Shown in pieces: positions 7,550 to 16,270 of a stretch of DNA of 58,464 bases. A model generated the notes under the pieces. It ran no database searches. It was not told where the DNA came from and saw nothing but the letters and a program-made list of their open reading frames with translations. Origin of the DNA: Acidimicrobiaceae bacterium (GTDB lineage Bacteria; Actinomycetota; Acidimicrobiia; Acidimicrobiales; RAAP-2); assembly GCA_003138855.1 (NCBI GenBank), contig PLHF01000116.1, forward strand, positions 1 through 58,464, in the 5' to 3' direction. The position numbers and the translations under genes are program-made. Positions within the stretch are counted from its first letter, which is position 1. Each line of letters begins with the position of its first letter.

Positions 7550-8716
7550 TCAGCGGGCCAGCAGCCGCTCGCGCAGGGGGCCCGGTTGGGCCGCATCGAT
7601 GGCCGTCCACGCCATGGCCAGGGCCCCGTCCCGGACGGCCTCGTCCGCCGACGGGGTGATGCAGGCGGCTGCGAACTCCGGTTGGTGGTTCACCGAGCCG
7701 CCGGCATCGATGCCGAGCAGCGGGTGGATGGTGGGGACCGCCAGTGACACGTTGGCCATGTCCGTGGACAGCGTGGGACGGGGCGCGTCCTCGTCGTCGA
7801 GGGCGAAGCTGCGGCCCAACTGCTCGGCATTGGACCGGTAGAGGGCCAGCAGGCCGGCGTCGCTCTCCATGTGGGAGTAGGCCGGGGCGAGGGTCTCGTA
7901 GCTGAGCGACGACCCGGTGGCCAGGGCACCGGCCTTGAAGCACCCCCTGACCCGGGGCTCGAGCAGCTCCAGCCCGGCCAGGGTCGCCGAGCGGCACATG
8001 AACCGGCCGGTGGCGGTTGCGGGGATGATGTTGGCGGCCTGGCCTCCCTCGAGGACGACCCCGTGGACCTGGTCGCCCGGGCGGAGCTGCTGGCGCAGCA
8101 GGCCGATGGCCACCTGCGAGATGACCATTGCGTCGCCGGCGTTGATCCCCTCCCACGGTGCGGCCGAGGCGTGGGCGCTCTTCCCGCTGAACGAGACGTC
8201 GAAGTGGGAGACGGCCAGGCAGGTCCCCTCGAGGCGATCGTTCGGCCAGGGGTGGATCATCATGGCCGCGTCGACGTCCCCGAAGACCCCATGCTCCAGC
8301 ATGGTCACCTTGCCGCCCCCACCTTCCTCGGCCGGAGTCCCCAGCACCCGGACGGTCAAACCCAGCTCGTCGGCCAGTCCGGCCAGACCCAACCCGGCGC
8401 CGACGGCGGCAGCGGCGATGATGTTGTGCCCGCATGCGTGCCCTACCCCGGGGAGGGCGTCGTACTCGGCGCAGACGGCGATCACCAGCGGCCCCGAGCC
8501 GATCTCCGCGCTGAACGCGGTGGGCATCCCCGCCACTCGCTTGGTGACGGCGAAGCCGCCCTCGGCCAGCGCCCCGGCGGTCCAGGCGCAGGCCCGCTCC
8601 TCCTCGAAGGCGGTCTCCGGCTGCCCGTGGATGGCGTGACTCAGCCCGATCAGGCCGGGGAGGCCGGCATCGATTGCCCGGCGGGCGGCGCCCTTCAGGG
8701 CGGCTGGGTCCGGCAT
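7550..8716 (-). CDS. M20-family amidohydrolase / aminoacylase-like
   Basis: 388 aa. Two-metal hydrolase of the M20 family, amidohydrolase (AbgB/aminoacylase-like) branch, acting on an N-acyl amino acid or similar amide. Visible ligands: IHGQPETAFEE, EYDALPGVGHACGHN (metal His/Cys region near residue 95), the catalytic Glu in TPAEEGGGGK, MMIHPWP, and a final SVNHQPEF His. A dimerisation domain sits between about 175 and 290. There is no signal peptide, so it is cytosolic. It lies 19 nt downstream of the biotin carboxylase gene on the same strand and is probably co-transcribed, though the metabolic link is not obvious. Confidence 0.85.
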   Translation of the reverse strand: MPDPAALKGAARRAIDAGLPGLIGLSHAIHGQPETAFEEERACAWTAGALAEGGFAVTKRVAGMPTAFSAEIGSGPLVIAVCAEYDALPGVGHACGHNIIAAAAVGAGLGLAGLADELGLTVRVLGTPAEEGGGGKVTMLEHGVFGDVDAAMMIHPWPNDRLEGTCLAVSHFDVSFSGKSAHASAAPWEGINAGDAMVISQVAIGLLRQQLRPGDQVHGVVLEGGQAANIIPATATGRFMCRSATLAGLELLEPRVRGCFKAGALATGSSLSYETLAPAYSHMESDAGLLALYRSNAEQLGRSFALDDEDAPRPTLSTDMANVSLAVPTIHPLLGIDAGGSVNHQPEFAAACITPSADEAVRDGALAMAWTAIDAAQPGPLRERLLAR

Positions 8717-8735
8717 GGAGCTGGTCGGCCTCTCC

Positions 8736-10520
8736 TCAGGCGATCACGGCGATGACATCGCCGGGGCCGACCGAATCGCCAGCGGAGACCTTGACCTCCG
8801 TCACCGTGCCCGCCTTCTCGGCGTTGACGTTGTTCTCCATCTTCATTGCCTCGAGCACGCACACGGTCTGGCCCACCTCCACGGCATCGCCGGCGGCAAC
8901 CAGCACCTTGACGATGGTCCCCTGCATGGGCACGGCCACCGTGCCCGACCCGGCGCCCGACGCTGCGGCCTTGGGCCTCTTCGGGCCGGCGCCCCGGGCC
9001 GGGCCGGCATGTCCGACGGGGGCGACGACGGCGTCGCCCAGGTCGGGAACCCACAGCTTCACCTGGTAGCGGCGCCCGTCCACCTCTGCGGTGACGTCTC
9101 GGAGGACCTTCGGCACGTCATGGTCCCCGCCGGCGCCGGTCGCCGGGGGAACGCCGGCCGTTGTCGAGGTGACCCCGCTCAGGTCGAGGGTCTGCTCGAC
9201 CCAGTTGGTCGAGTGCTGGGCGGAGATGAAGTCCGGATTGGTCAGGATGGCGATGTCGGCCGGCAGGGTGGTCGCCACTCCTTCGATCACCGTCTCGTCG
9301 ATGGCCCGGAGCATCCGCAACCGGGCGGCCTCGCGGTCATGGCCCCACACGACCAGCTTGGCCAACAGGTTGTCGTAGTACTGGCTGAGCGTATCGCCCG
9401 ATTCGTATCCGGCATCCAGCCGGACCCCGGGGCCCCCGGGGGCCACGAAACGGGAGATGGTGCCCGGTGACGGGGTGAAGGCCCCGCCCGCCGGGTTCTC
9501 CGCGTTGATCCGGATCTCGATGGCGTGCCCGTTGCGGAGGACGTCGTCCTGGCCGAATCCGAGCGGCTCACCCGAGGCGACCCGCAGCTGCCACTCGACC
9601 AGGTCGAGACCGGTCACCAACTCGGTCACCGGGTGTTCGACCTGCAGGCGGGTGTTCATCTCGAGGAAGAAGAACTCGCCGTCCTGGTACAGGAACTCGA
9701 CGGTCCCCGCGTTGACGTAGCCGCAGGCCTCGGCCACCTTTACCGCCGCTTCTCCCATGGCGTGCCGGATCTCGTCGGGGAAGTCCGGGGCCGGGCTCTC
9801 CTCGACCAGCTTCTGGTGGCGGCGCTGTGCCGAGCAGTCGCGCTCGCCGAGCCAGAGCGTGGTGCCGTGGGTGTCGGCGATGATCTGCATCTCGATGTGC
9901 CGAGGCCATGCCAGGTACCGCTCGACATAGCACTCGTCCCGCCCGAAGTAGGACGCCGACTCCCGCATGGCCGACTCGAGGGCCTCGGCTGCCTCGTCCG
10001 GCCCGCTGACCACCTTCATGCCGCGGCCACCGCCGCCGAAGGCGGCCTTGATGGCCACCGGCCAGCCGAACTCGTTGCCGAATGCGGCCACCTCGTCGCC
10101 CCTACGGAGGACGTCGGTGCGGCCCGGGACTCCGGTGACTCCCGCCCGTTCGGCCGCGTGGCGGGCGCTGATCTTGTCACCCATGATGTCGATGGCCTCG
10201 GGCGGCGGCCCGATGAAGGTCACGCCGAGCTCGGTGATGGCGCGGGCGAAGTCCGTGTTCTCCGAGAAGAAGCCGTACCCGGGGTGGACGGCGTCGGCCC
10301 CGCTCCTCACGATGACGTCGAGGATGGCCTCCGTGTTCAGGTAGCTCTCGGCGGCGGTCTGGCCACCGAGGGCGTACGCCTCGTCGGCCAGCCGGACGTG
10401 GAGTGCCTCCCGGTCGAGCTCGGAGTACACGGCGACGGTGGCCACGCCGAGCTCTCGGCACGTCCTGATGACCCGGACCGCGATCTCTCCCCGGTTGGCG
10501 ATGAGGACCTTCTTCAGCAC
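8736..10520 (-). CDS. Acyl-CoA carboxylase alpha subunit (biotin carboxylase + BCCP)
   Basis: 594 aa. ATP-dependent carboxylation of biotin on its own carrier domain, for transfer to acetyl- or propionyl-CoA by a separate beta subunit. Residues 1-450 are the biotin carboxylase with ATP-grasp signature [28 protein letters not shown] and [15 protein letters not shown] linker follows, then a C-terminal biotinyl domain with EAMKMENN near residue 559, whose central Lys carries biotin. The length and domain set match AccA3 of mycobacteria. The start is GTG 10520 with an AAAGG Shine-Dalgarno 6-7 nt upstream. It is divergent from the biotin ligase that would modify it. No carboxyltransferase beta subunit is in the window. 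Confidence 0.95.
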   Translation of the reverse strand: MLKKVLIANRGEIAVRVIRTCRELGVATVAVYSELDREALHVRLADEAYALGGQTAAESYLNTEAILDVIVRSGADAVHPGYGFFSENTDFARAITELGVTFIGPPPEAIDIMGDKISARHAAERAGVTGVPGRTDVLRRGDEVAAFGNEFGWPVAIKAAFGGGGRGMKVVSGPDEAAEALESAMRESASYFGRDECYVERYLAWPRHIEMQIIADTHGTTLWLGERDCSAQRRHQKLVEESPAPDFPDEIRHAMGEAAVKVAEACGYVNAGTVEFLYQDGEFFFLEMNTRLQVEHPVTELVTGLDLVEWQLRVASGEPLGFGQDDVLRNGHAIEIRINAENPAGGAFTPSPGTISRFVAPGGPGVRLDAGYESGDTLSQYYDNLLAKLVVWGHDREAARLRMLRAIDETVIEGVATTLPADIAILTNPDFISAQHSTNWVEQTLDLSGVTSTTAGVPPATGAGGDHDVPKVLRDVTAEVDGRRYQVKLWVPDLGDAVVAPVGHAGPARGAGPKRPKAAASGAGSGTVAVPMQGTIVKVLVAAGDAVEVGQTVCVLEAMKMENNVNAEKAGTVTEVKVSAGDSVGPGDVIAVIA

Positions 10521-10573
10521 GCTGTGCCTTTCGACTCGGAGTGACTACGGAGCGGTGGTGGGACCGCTGCGAG

Positions 10574-10585
10574 GTGTTACAACAC
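10574..10585. promoter_or_regulatory. Palindrome in the accA/birA divergent promoter region
   Basis: GTGTT-AC-AACAC is a perfect 5-bp inverted repeat overlapping the expected -35 position of the biotin ligase promoter (-10 at 10598-10603). It may be an operator for the divergent pair. The ligase here lacks the DNA-binding domain of E. coli BirA, so any regulator would be another protein. Confidence 0.35.
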
Positions 10586-10597
10586 TGTCACGGCACG

Positions 10598-10603
10598 TAG
10601 GGT
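10598..10603 (+). promoter_or_regulatory. Candidate -10 element, leaderless biotin ligase
   Basis: TAGGGT, then 7 nt, then the ATG at 10611. Confidence 0.45.
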
Positions 10604-10610
10604 GTGTGCC

Positions 10611-11414
10611 ATGCCGGGCACCCGGTTCACCGACATCCGGCGGTTCGACTCGATCGACTCCACCAACAGGTACTTGCTCGAGGAGGCCCGGGCAGGGGCA
10701 CCGGAGGGCGTCGTGGCGGTCTCCGACCACCAGACGGCCGGACGGGGCCGGCTCGGTCGCAGTTGGGAGGCGCCCCCGGGGTCCAACCTCTTGGTGTCGG
10801 TGCTGCTTCGCCCCGATCTGCCCGGCGACCAGCAGCACCTGGCCAGCGCCGTCGTCGCCCTGGCTGCGCTCGATGCGGTCGACACCGTGGTCGGCGTGCG
10901 GCTGGGGGTCAAGTGGCCGAACGACCTGCTCGGGCCGGACGGCAGGAAGGTCGCCGGGGTCCTGGCCGAAACGGATCTGGGCGCTCCTGCGACGCGGACC
11001 GGTGCCACGGGCCCCCCGATCGTGGTGGGAATCGGGATCAACGTGAACTGGCCAGCCGACGCCGCCGACCTGCCCGAGGGGCTGATCGGTCTGGCCACGT
11101 CGCTCCGGGAGCTGGTCGGGCGGCCCATCGCCCGCTCGGAGGTCCTCGACGCCCTGCTGGAGGCGATGGAGCCCCGGGTGGGCGACCTGGGCACCGCTTC
11201 GGGACGGATCCGACAGGCCGGCGACCTGCGTGCGGCGTGCACCACCATCGGCACCCGGGTCCGGGTCGATCTCGCGAATGAGTGGTTCGAGGGTACGGCC
11301 ACCGACCTGACCCCGGAGGGTCACCTGGTCGTCGACGTCTCCGGCACCCGCCGCACGGTGGTCGCCGGGGACGTCGTCCATGTGCGCTCCCGAGAGGAAG
11401 CGGACCGGGCGTGA
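10611..11414 (+). CDS. birA: Biotin--[biotin carboxyl-carrier protein] ligase
   Basis: 267 aa. Makes biotinyl-AMP and transfers biotin to the Lys of BCCP, here most likely the carboxylase alpha subunit encoded divergently. The catalytic loop GRGRLGRSWEAPPGSN is near residues 44-59, with STNRYL before it, VKWPNDLL at the biotin site, and VGIGINVNW after it. A C-terminal SH3-like domain follows (about 215-260). There is no N-terminal winged helix, so this is the monofunctional class (group I), not a repressor. The ATG at 10611 is preferred over a GTG at 10602 that overlaps the -10 element. A leaderless message is likely. Confidence 0.93.
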   Translation: MPGTRFTDIRRFDSIDSTNRYLLEEARAGAPEGVVAVSDHQTAGRGRLGRSWEAPPGSNLLVSVLLRPDLPGDQQHLASAVVALAALDAVDTVVGVRLGVKWPNDLLGPDGRKVAGVLAETDLGAPATRTGATGPPIVVGIGINVNWPADAADLPEGLIGLATSLRELVGRPIARSEVLDALLEAMEPRVGDLGTASGRIRQAGDLRAACTTIGTRVRVDLANEWFEGTATDLTPEGHLVVDVSGTRRTVVAGDVVHVRSREEADRA

Positions 11415-11469
11415 CCCCGAGGGCGTGACCTGAGCGCCCGACCGGCGGTCATCGGACCACGGCCGGGGC

Positions 11470-11475
11470 TAGCCT
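11470..11475 (+). promoter_or_regulatory. Candidate -10 element for the rmlB-rmlD operon
   Basis: TAGCCT, 9 nt before the ATG at 11485. Confidence 0.4.
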
Positions 11476-11484
11476 TGGACGATC

Positions 11485-12519
11485 ATGCGACTACTCGTCA
11501 CCGGCGGTGCCGGTTTCATCGGCTCCAACTTTGTGCGCTTCTGGGTAAACCGGCACCCGGAGGACCAGGTCGTCGCGTTCGACGTGCTCACCTATGCCGG
11601 AAACCGGCCCAGTCTGGCGGATGTCGAGGACCGGATCGGGTTCGTCCAGGGGGACATCTGCGACCTCGAGGCGGTATCCAATACGCTGGCCGAGCACCAG
11701 ATCGACGTGATCGTCAACTTCGCCGCCGAGTCCCACAACAGCCTGGCCATCCTCGATCCGACCCGCTTCTTCCGGACCAACGTTCTCGGCACGCAGACGC
11801 TGGCGGAGGCCGCGCGCCAGCACGGCGTCTCCAGGTTCCACCACATCTCCACCTGTGAGGTCTACGGGGACCTGCCCCTCGATTCGGACGAGAAGTTCAC
11901 CGAGGAGACCCCCTACCGCCCTCGCACCCCCTACAACGCATCGAAGGCCGGCGCCGACCATGCCGTCAGGGCCTATGTGGAGACGTTCGGGCTGCCGGCC
12001 ACCATCACCAACTGCTGCAACAACTATGGGCCCTACCAATTCCCCGAGAAGGTGATTCCCCTGTTCACCGCCAGGGCCCTCGACGACCAGCCACTTCCCC
12101 TCTATGCCTCCACGCAGAACAGGCGCGAGTGGTTGCATGTCGACGACCACTGCCGTGCCATCGAACTGGTTCTGCAACACGGCCTCGTGGGGGAGACCTA
12201 CAACGTGGGCAGTGGCATCGAAGCGAGCATCGAGGAGATCGCCGACGCCGTCCTCGAGGCCACCGGCAAGCCGCAGACGCTGAAGGAGATCGTCCCGGAC
12301 CGCCCGGGCCACGACCGACGGTACCTGCTGGACTCGACGAAGATCCGCTCGACCCTGGGTTGGGAGCCGACCGTGCCGTTTGCCCAGGGCCTCGCCGACA
12401 CCGTGGCCTGGTACGCGGCCAACCGGAGCTGGTGGGAACCACTGCGCGATCGGGCGCCTGTGGTCGAAGGGGACTGGTCGCCGGGGGAAGGCACGCCCGG
12501 CTCTGCCCCCCGGCCGTGA
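11485..12519 (+). CDS. dTDP-glucose 4,6-dehydratase-like enzyme (divergent active site)
   Basis: 344 aa extended short-chain dehydrogenase. NAD-binding GGAGFIGSNFVR is at the N-terminus; overall similarity is highest to RmlB (LTYAGN, TNCCNNYGPYQFPEK, RPGHDRRYLLD), which makes dTDP-4-keto-6-deoxyglucose. Two departures are seen. The usual STDEVYGD is STCEVYGD, so the catalytic-acid Asp is Cys124. The usual SHVDRSI is SHNSLAI. The catalytic YxxxK (YNASK) is intact. STCE resembles the STSE of UXS-type decarboxylases and the SSE of GDP-mannose dehydratases, so the enzyme may be active with altered chemistry or substrate. It is followed by RmlD with a 4-nt GTGA overlap, supporting a dTDP-sugar role. 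Leaderless or nearly so. Confidence 0.8.
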   Translation: MRLLVTGGAGFIGSNFVRFWVNRHPEDQVVAFDVLTYAGNRPSLADVEDRIGFVQGDICDLEAVSNTLAEHQIDVIVNFAAESHNSLAILDPTRFFRTNVLGTQTLAEAARQHGVSRFHHISTCEVYGDLPLDSDEKFTEETPYRPRTPYNASKAGADHAVRAYVETFGLPATITNCCNNYGPYQFPEKVIPLFTARALDDQPLPLYASTQNRREWLHVDDHCRAIELVLQHGLVGETYNVGSGIEASIEEIADAVLEATGKPQTLKEIVPDRPGHDRRYLLDSTKIRSTLGWEPTVPFAQGLADTVAWYAANRSWWEPLRDRAPVVEGDWSPGEGTPGSAPRP

Positions 12520-13466
12520 ACCGACCGCTGCGGGTACTGGTCACCGGGGGCAACGGCCAACTGGGCCGCGACCTCCGCGACGTGCTGGCCGGCACTGTCC
12601 CCGCCGGCGGTGAGCGCCTGGGCGCGCACGACGGATTCGGGCTGCTGCCCCCCGTTTCGGAGGGGACGTTCGAGGTGCTGACCACCGACATCGATACCCT
12701 CGACCTGGTCGATCGGACCGCGGTCAGAGAGGCGGCCGACACGTTCCGTCCGGACGTCGTGCTCCACTGCGGTGCCTACACGGCGGTCGATGCCTGCGAG
12801 TCCGACCCCGACACTGCGTTCGCGGTCAACGCCCTCGGCACCAGGCATGTCGCGGAAGCGGCGGTCGATGTCGGGGCCCATCTCGTCTACCTCTCGACCG
12901 ACTACGTCTTTGACGGCACCCTCGAGCGGCCCTACGTCGAGTGGGACCTGCCCAACCCGCGCTCGGTGTACGGACGCAGCAAGCTCGGGGGCGAGATGGA
13001 GGTCCACGCCGTTGGCGGTACGTCTGCCACGGTGGTCCGGACCGCATGGGTGAGCGGTGCCCACGGTGCCAACATGGTCAAGACGGTGCTGCGGCTGGCC
13101 GCTGCTGCTCCCGAGGCCCCGCTTCGGTTCGTCGACGACCAGCACGGCTGCCCCACGTTCACCGCCGACCTGGCACGGGCGGTCGTCCGGCTTGCGCTCG
13201 ATCGTCGGCCGGGGACCTTCCACGTGACCAACCAGGGCGAGACCACCTGGTTCGGGTTCGCCCAGGCGACCCTCGCCGCTGCCGGTCTCGACCCGCGTCA
13301 GGTAGTGCCGATCGCCACCTCCGAGCTCGACCCGCCGCGGCCGGCGTCCCGCCCGGCGAACTCGAGACTCGACAATGCCGCCCTGCGCCTCTCGGGACTG
13401 CCGATGCTTCCGTCGTGGACCGAATCGCTGGAGCGACTGGTCAACGCCCTCTCGGACGCAGCCTGA
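12516..13466 (+). CDS. rmlD: dTDP-4-dehydrorhamnose reductase
   Basis: 316 aa. NADPH-dependent reduction of dTDP-4-keto-L-rhamnose to dTDP-L-rhamnose, the last step of the pathway. NAD(P)-binding LVTGGNGQLGRDL is at the N-terminus, then STDYVFDG (catalytic Thr), YGRSKLGGE (catalytic YxxxK), and FVDDQHGCPTFTADLA, all RmlD hallmarks. The GTG at 12516 overlaps the preceding TGA (GTGA), so translation is coupled to the RmlB-like gene. A stretch around residues 28-45 is longer than in E. coli RmlD. No rmlC epimerase is present in the window; it must be elsewhere if L-rhamnose is the product. Confidence 0.92.
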   Translation: MNRPLRVLVTGGNGQLGRDLRDVLAGTVPAGGERLGAHDGFGLLPPVSEGTFEVLTTDIDTLDLVDRTAVREAADTFRPDVVLHCGAYTAVDACESDPDTAFAVNALGTRHVAEAAVDVGAHLVYLSTDYVFDGTLERPYVEWDLPNPRSVYGRSKLGGEMEVHAVGGTSATVVRTAWVSGAHGANMVKTVLRLAAAAPEAPLRFVDDQHGCPTFTADLARAVVRLALDRRPGTFHVTNQGETTWFGFAQATLAAAGLDPRQVVPIATSELDPPRPASRPANSRLDNAALRLSGLPMLPSWTESLERLVNALSDAA

Positions 13467-13679
13467 CAACGTGCCACCTACCGCTGTGAGACCATGGGAG
13501 CAGTGCACTGTGGTCCCGGAACCTGCGGTGGGCCTCGGCGGGTAGGCGGGGGCGGGACGTAAGGCCGGCCGAGCGGGGGCGGTGACAGTTGCGGTTCAGA
13601 ACGGATCGGGCCGTGTCGACATGATGACGTCCCATCGATTCGAAAATGAGATCCGACTGATGACGACAGGGAACGACGT

Positions 13680-15233
13680 ATGACGCCAGGGACCGGAGGT
13701 CCGTCCGCAGGGAGCGGTAGCGGTTCCGGGAGGGTGCCCGATCGGAGCCCAGCCCGGCCCAGTGCCTCCTTCGGCCACGGCGGTGCAGCGGTGCGGGTCC
13801 TGCCCCATGGCCGGGGGCACACCGTGGCGGTCATCGGTGTCGGCTACGTGGGCCTGCCCACCGCGGCCACCCTGGCCCATCTCGGCCATCGGGTGACCTG
13901 CGGCGACGTCGATCCGGCCAAGGTGGCCATGCTCGAGCAGGGCAACGTTCCCATCGTGGAGGACCACCTCGAGGAGCTGGTGCGCGAGGGCCAGGCTGCG
14001 GGACGCCTCCGGTTCGTGGTCGGCGCCACGGCGGCGGTGCAGGGCGCCGAGTTCGTGTTCCTGTGCGTGCCCACGCCCCAGGACGACGACGGCTCAGCCG
14101 ATCTCTCCTTCGTCGAGGCCGTCGCCGAGGAGATCGGCCCCCATCTCTCGCCGGGCTCGGTCATCGTGAACAAGTCGACGGTCCCCGTGGGGTCGACCCT
14201 GGTGGTCGAGCGGGTGCTCGGCCGGCCGGATGTCACGGTGGTCTCCAATCCGGAGTTCCTGCGAGAGGGAACCGCGGTGGCGGACAGCCTCCATCCCGAG
14301 CGCATCGTGGTCGGTGCGGACGACCAGGCAGCCGCGGCCAGGGTGGGGGACCTCTTTTCCGGGACCCATGCCCCCTTGCTGATCACCGATTCCGCCACTG
14401 CCGAGACGATCAAGTACGCGTCCAACGCATTTCTGGCCACCAAGCTGAGCTTCATCAATGCGGTCGCCGGGTTGTGCGAGGCGGTCGGCGCGGACGTGCG
14501 GGACGTCATCCTGGGGCTCGGCTACGACAGGCGGATCGGATTCGAGTACCTGCGTCCCGGTCCGGGGTGGGGCGGCAGCTGCCTGCCCAAGGACACCAGG
14601 GCGCTGGTGCACATCGCGGAGCAGGCCGGGTATGACTTCTCGTTCCTGAGGGGGGCCATCGCCACCAATGACGAACAGTTCGTGCGCGTGGTGAACAAGG
14701 TCAAGGCGGCCGTGGCGCCGTCGATCGGCGGGAGCCCGGTGGGCCGAGCCATCACCGACGGGCTCACCGGAGAGGCGGATCCGTCGTCATCGGGCGACGA
14801 GTTCGGCGGAGCGGTCATCGCGGTATGGGGCCTGACCTTCAAGGCCGGCACCGACGACCTGCGGAACTCGCCGGCCATCGAGGTGGCGCAGCGCCTGGTG
14901 AGCGGTGGTGCCACCGTGCAGGCGTTCGACCCCACGGTGTCGGTACCCGCCGGCCAGGCGTCGGCACCGGTCCCCGGACTGTCCGGGCTCTCCGATGACG
15001 GGTACTCGTCGGCCTCCGGCGGTTCGCTGCGCGCCTTTTCCGACGCCTACGCGGCCTGCCAGGGTGCGGTGGCCGTGGTGGTGCTCACCGAGTGGGACGA
15101 GTTCCGGTGGCTGGACTTCGACAAGGTCCGTACGACGATGGCCATCCCCGTGGTGGTCGACGCCCGCAACCTGCTGGACCCGGCCCAGCTCCGGAGGCTC
15201 GGGTTCGAGTACACCGGAATCGGCCGGCGATGA
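13680..15233 (+). CDS. UDP-glucose 6-dehydrogenase family protein
   Basis: 517 aa. Two-step NAD oxidation of UDP-glucose to UDP-glucuronate. Rossmann motif VAVIGVGYVGLPTA begins near residue 48; VNKSTVPVGS, SNPEFLREGTAV and the catalytic loop GWGGSCLPKDT (Cys301) are intact. C-terminal domain: WGLTFKAGTDDLRNSPA. The first 45 residues are a Gly/Ser/Pro-rich extension outside the fold, so a downstream GTG near 13790 is also possible. A low-complexity insertion lies between the central and C-terminal domains. It is the first gene of a four-gene coupled run: its TGA overlaps the next ATG, and the UDP-xylose synthase that consumes its product follows at once. An AGGGA Shine-Dalgarno precedes 13680. 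Confidence 0.92.
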   Translation: MTPGTGGPSAGSGSGSGRVPDRSPARPSASFGHGGAAVRVLPHGRGHTVAVIGVGYVGLPTAATLAHLGHRVTCGDVDPAKVAMLEQGNVPIVEDHLEELVREGQAAGRLRFVVGATAAVQGAEFVFLCVPTPQDDDGSADLSFVEAVAEEIGPHLSPGSVIVNKSTVPVGSTLVVERVLGRPDVTVVSNPEFLREGTAVADSLHPERIVVGADDQAAAARVGDLFSGTHAPLLITDSATAETIKYASNAFLATKLSFINAVAGLCEAVGADVRDVILGLGYDRRIGFEYLRPGPGWGGSCLPKDTRALVHIAEQAGYDFSFLRGAIATNDEQFVRVVNKVKAAVAPSIGGSPVGRAITDGLTGEADPSSSGDEFGGAVIAVWGLTFKAGTDDLRNSPAIEVAQRLVSGGATVQAFDPTVSVPAGQASAPVPGLSGLSDDGYSSASGGSLRAFSDAYAACQGAVAVVVLTEWDEFRWLDFDKVRTTMAIPVVVDARNLLDPAQLRRLGFEYTGIGRR

Positions 15234-16270
15234 GCGGCCGGCAGGTCGTGCTCGGCGGCGGTGGGTTCATCGGGTCGCACCTGTGTGACCGACTGCTGGA
15301 TCGCGGCGACCAGGTGGTGTGCGTCGACGACTTCTCGACCGGTCGCCGATCCAACGTGGCCCACCTGCACGGGCACCCGGGATTCACCCTGGTCGAGGCC
15401 GACGTCTCTGTGGGGTTGCCGGTGGAGGGCCCGGTCACCGGGGTGTTCCACCTGGCGAGCCCGGCTTCCCCCACCGACTATCTCGCCCGTCCCCTGGAGA
15501 CCTTGGCCGTGGGTAGCGAGGGCACTCGACACGGCCTCGAGTTGGCCCACCGTTGCGGAGCACGTTTTCTGTTGGCATCGACCAGTGAGGTGTACGGCGA
15601 TCCCGACGTCCATCCGCAGCCAGAGTCCTACTGGGGAAACGTGAACCCGGTGGGACCGCGCAGCGTCTACGACGAGTCCAAGCGGTTCGCCGAGGCGTTG
15701 ACCTTGGCCCATCACCGGACCCTCGGCACCGATGTCGCCGTCGTCAGGATCTTCAACACCTACGGCCCGCGCCTCCGGCCCGATGACGGAAGGGTCGTCT
15801 CCAACTTCGTCCTCCAGGCACTCCGGGGCGAGCCGCTCACCGTCTACGGGGACGGCAGCCAGACACGGAGCCTCTGCTACGTCGGGGACGAGGTGCGGGG
15901 ACTGATCGCACTGTTCGACTCGCATCTCACCGGTCCCGTCAACATCGGCAATCCCGACGAGTACACGGTTCTCCAGCTGGCCCGGGCAGTGTTGGACCTG
16001 ATGGGATCCTCGTCGACCATCATCCACCTGGCACTCCCCGTCGACGACCCGACCCGTCGCCGGCCGGACATCACCATGGCCCGGGAAGCGCTCGGCTGGG
16101 AGCCGACGACGGCCCTCGAGGACGGTCTGGCCCGCACGGCGTCGGCTCTGGCCGAGGAGGTCGGCATTGCCGGCCCGCCCCGGAACGGGGAACAGGGGTC
16201 GCCAACAGTGCTAGAGAGTGAGCCCGACCCTACAGCCGGGCGACGCAAGGAGTGCGATCCCAATGACTGA
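15230..16270 (+). CDS. UDP-glucuronate decarboxylase (UDP-xylose synthase)
   Basis: 346 aa. Converts UDP-glucuronate to UDP-xylose with a bound NAD. Family hallmarks are nearly exact: GGGGFIGSHLCD, HLASPASPTDY, STSEVYGDPDVHPQPESY, YWGNVNPVGPRSVYDESK (catalytic YxxxK) and RIFNTYGP. The ATG at 15230 overlaps the stop of the UDP-glucose dehydrogenase gene by 4 nt, so the two steps are made together. The C-terminal 35 residues are hydrophilic and non-conserved. It overlaps the next glycosyltransferase start by 8 nt. The product would be a pentose donor for envelope glycan. Confidence 0.92.
   Translation: MSGRQVVLGGGGFIGSHLCDRLLDRGDQVVCVDDFSTGRRSNVAHLHGHPGFTLVEADVSVGLPVEGPVTGVFHLASPASPTDYLARPLETLAVGSEGTRHGLELAHRCGARFLLASTSEVYGDPDVHPQPESYWGNVNPVGPRSVYDESKRFAEALTLAHHRTLGTDVAVVRIFNTYGPRLRPDDGRVVSNFVLQALRGEPLTVYGDGSQTRSLCYVGDEVRGLIALFDSHLTGPVNIGNPDEYTVLQLARAVLDLMGSSSTIIHLALPVDDPTRRRPDITMAREALGWEPTTALEDGLARTASALAEEVGIAGPPRNGEQGSPTVLESEPDPTAGRRKECDPND

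Noticed and set aside
13660..13683. A 7-codon frame whose TGA overlaps the ATG of the UDP-glucose dehydrogenase gene
   Set aside because: It is short enough to arise by chance, has no promoter at leaderless spacing and no Shine-Dalgarno of its own. The near-repeat ATGACGnCAGGGA around it is probably incidental.
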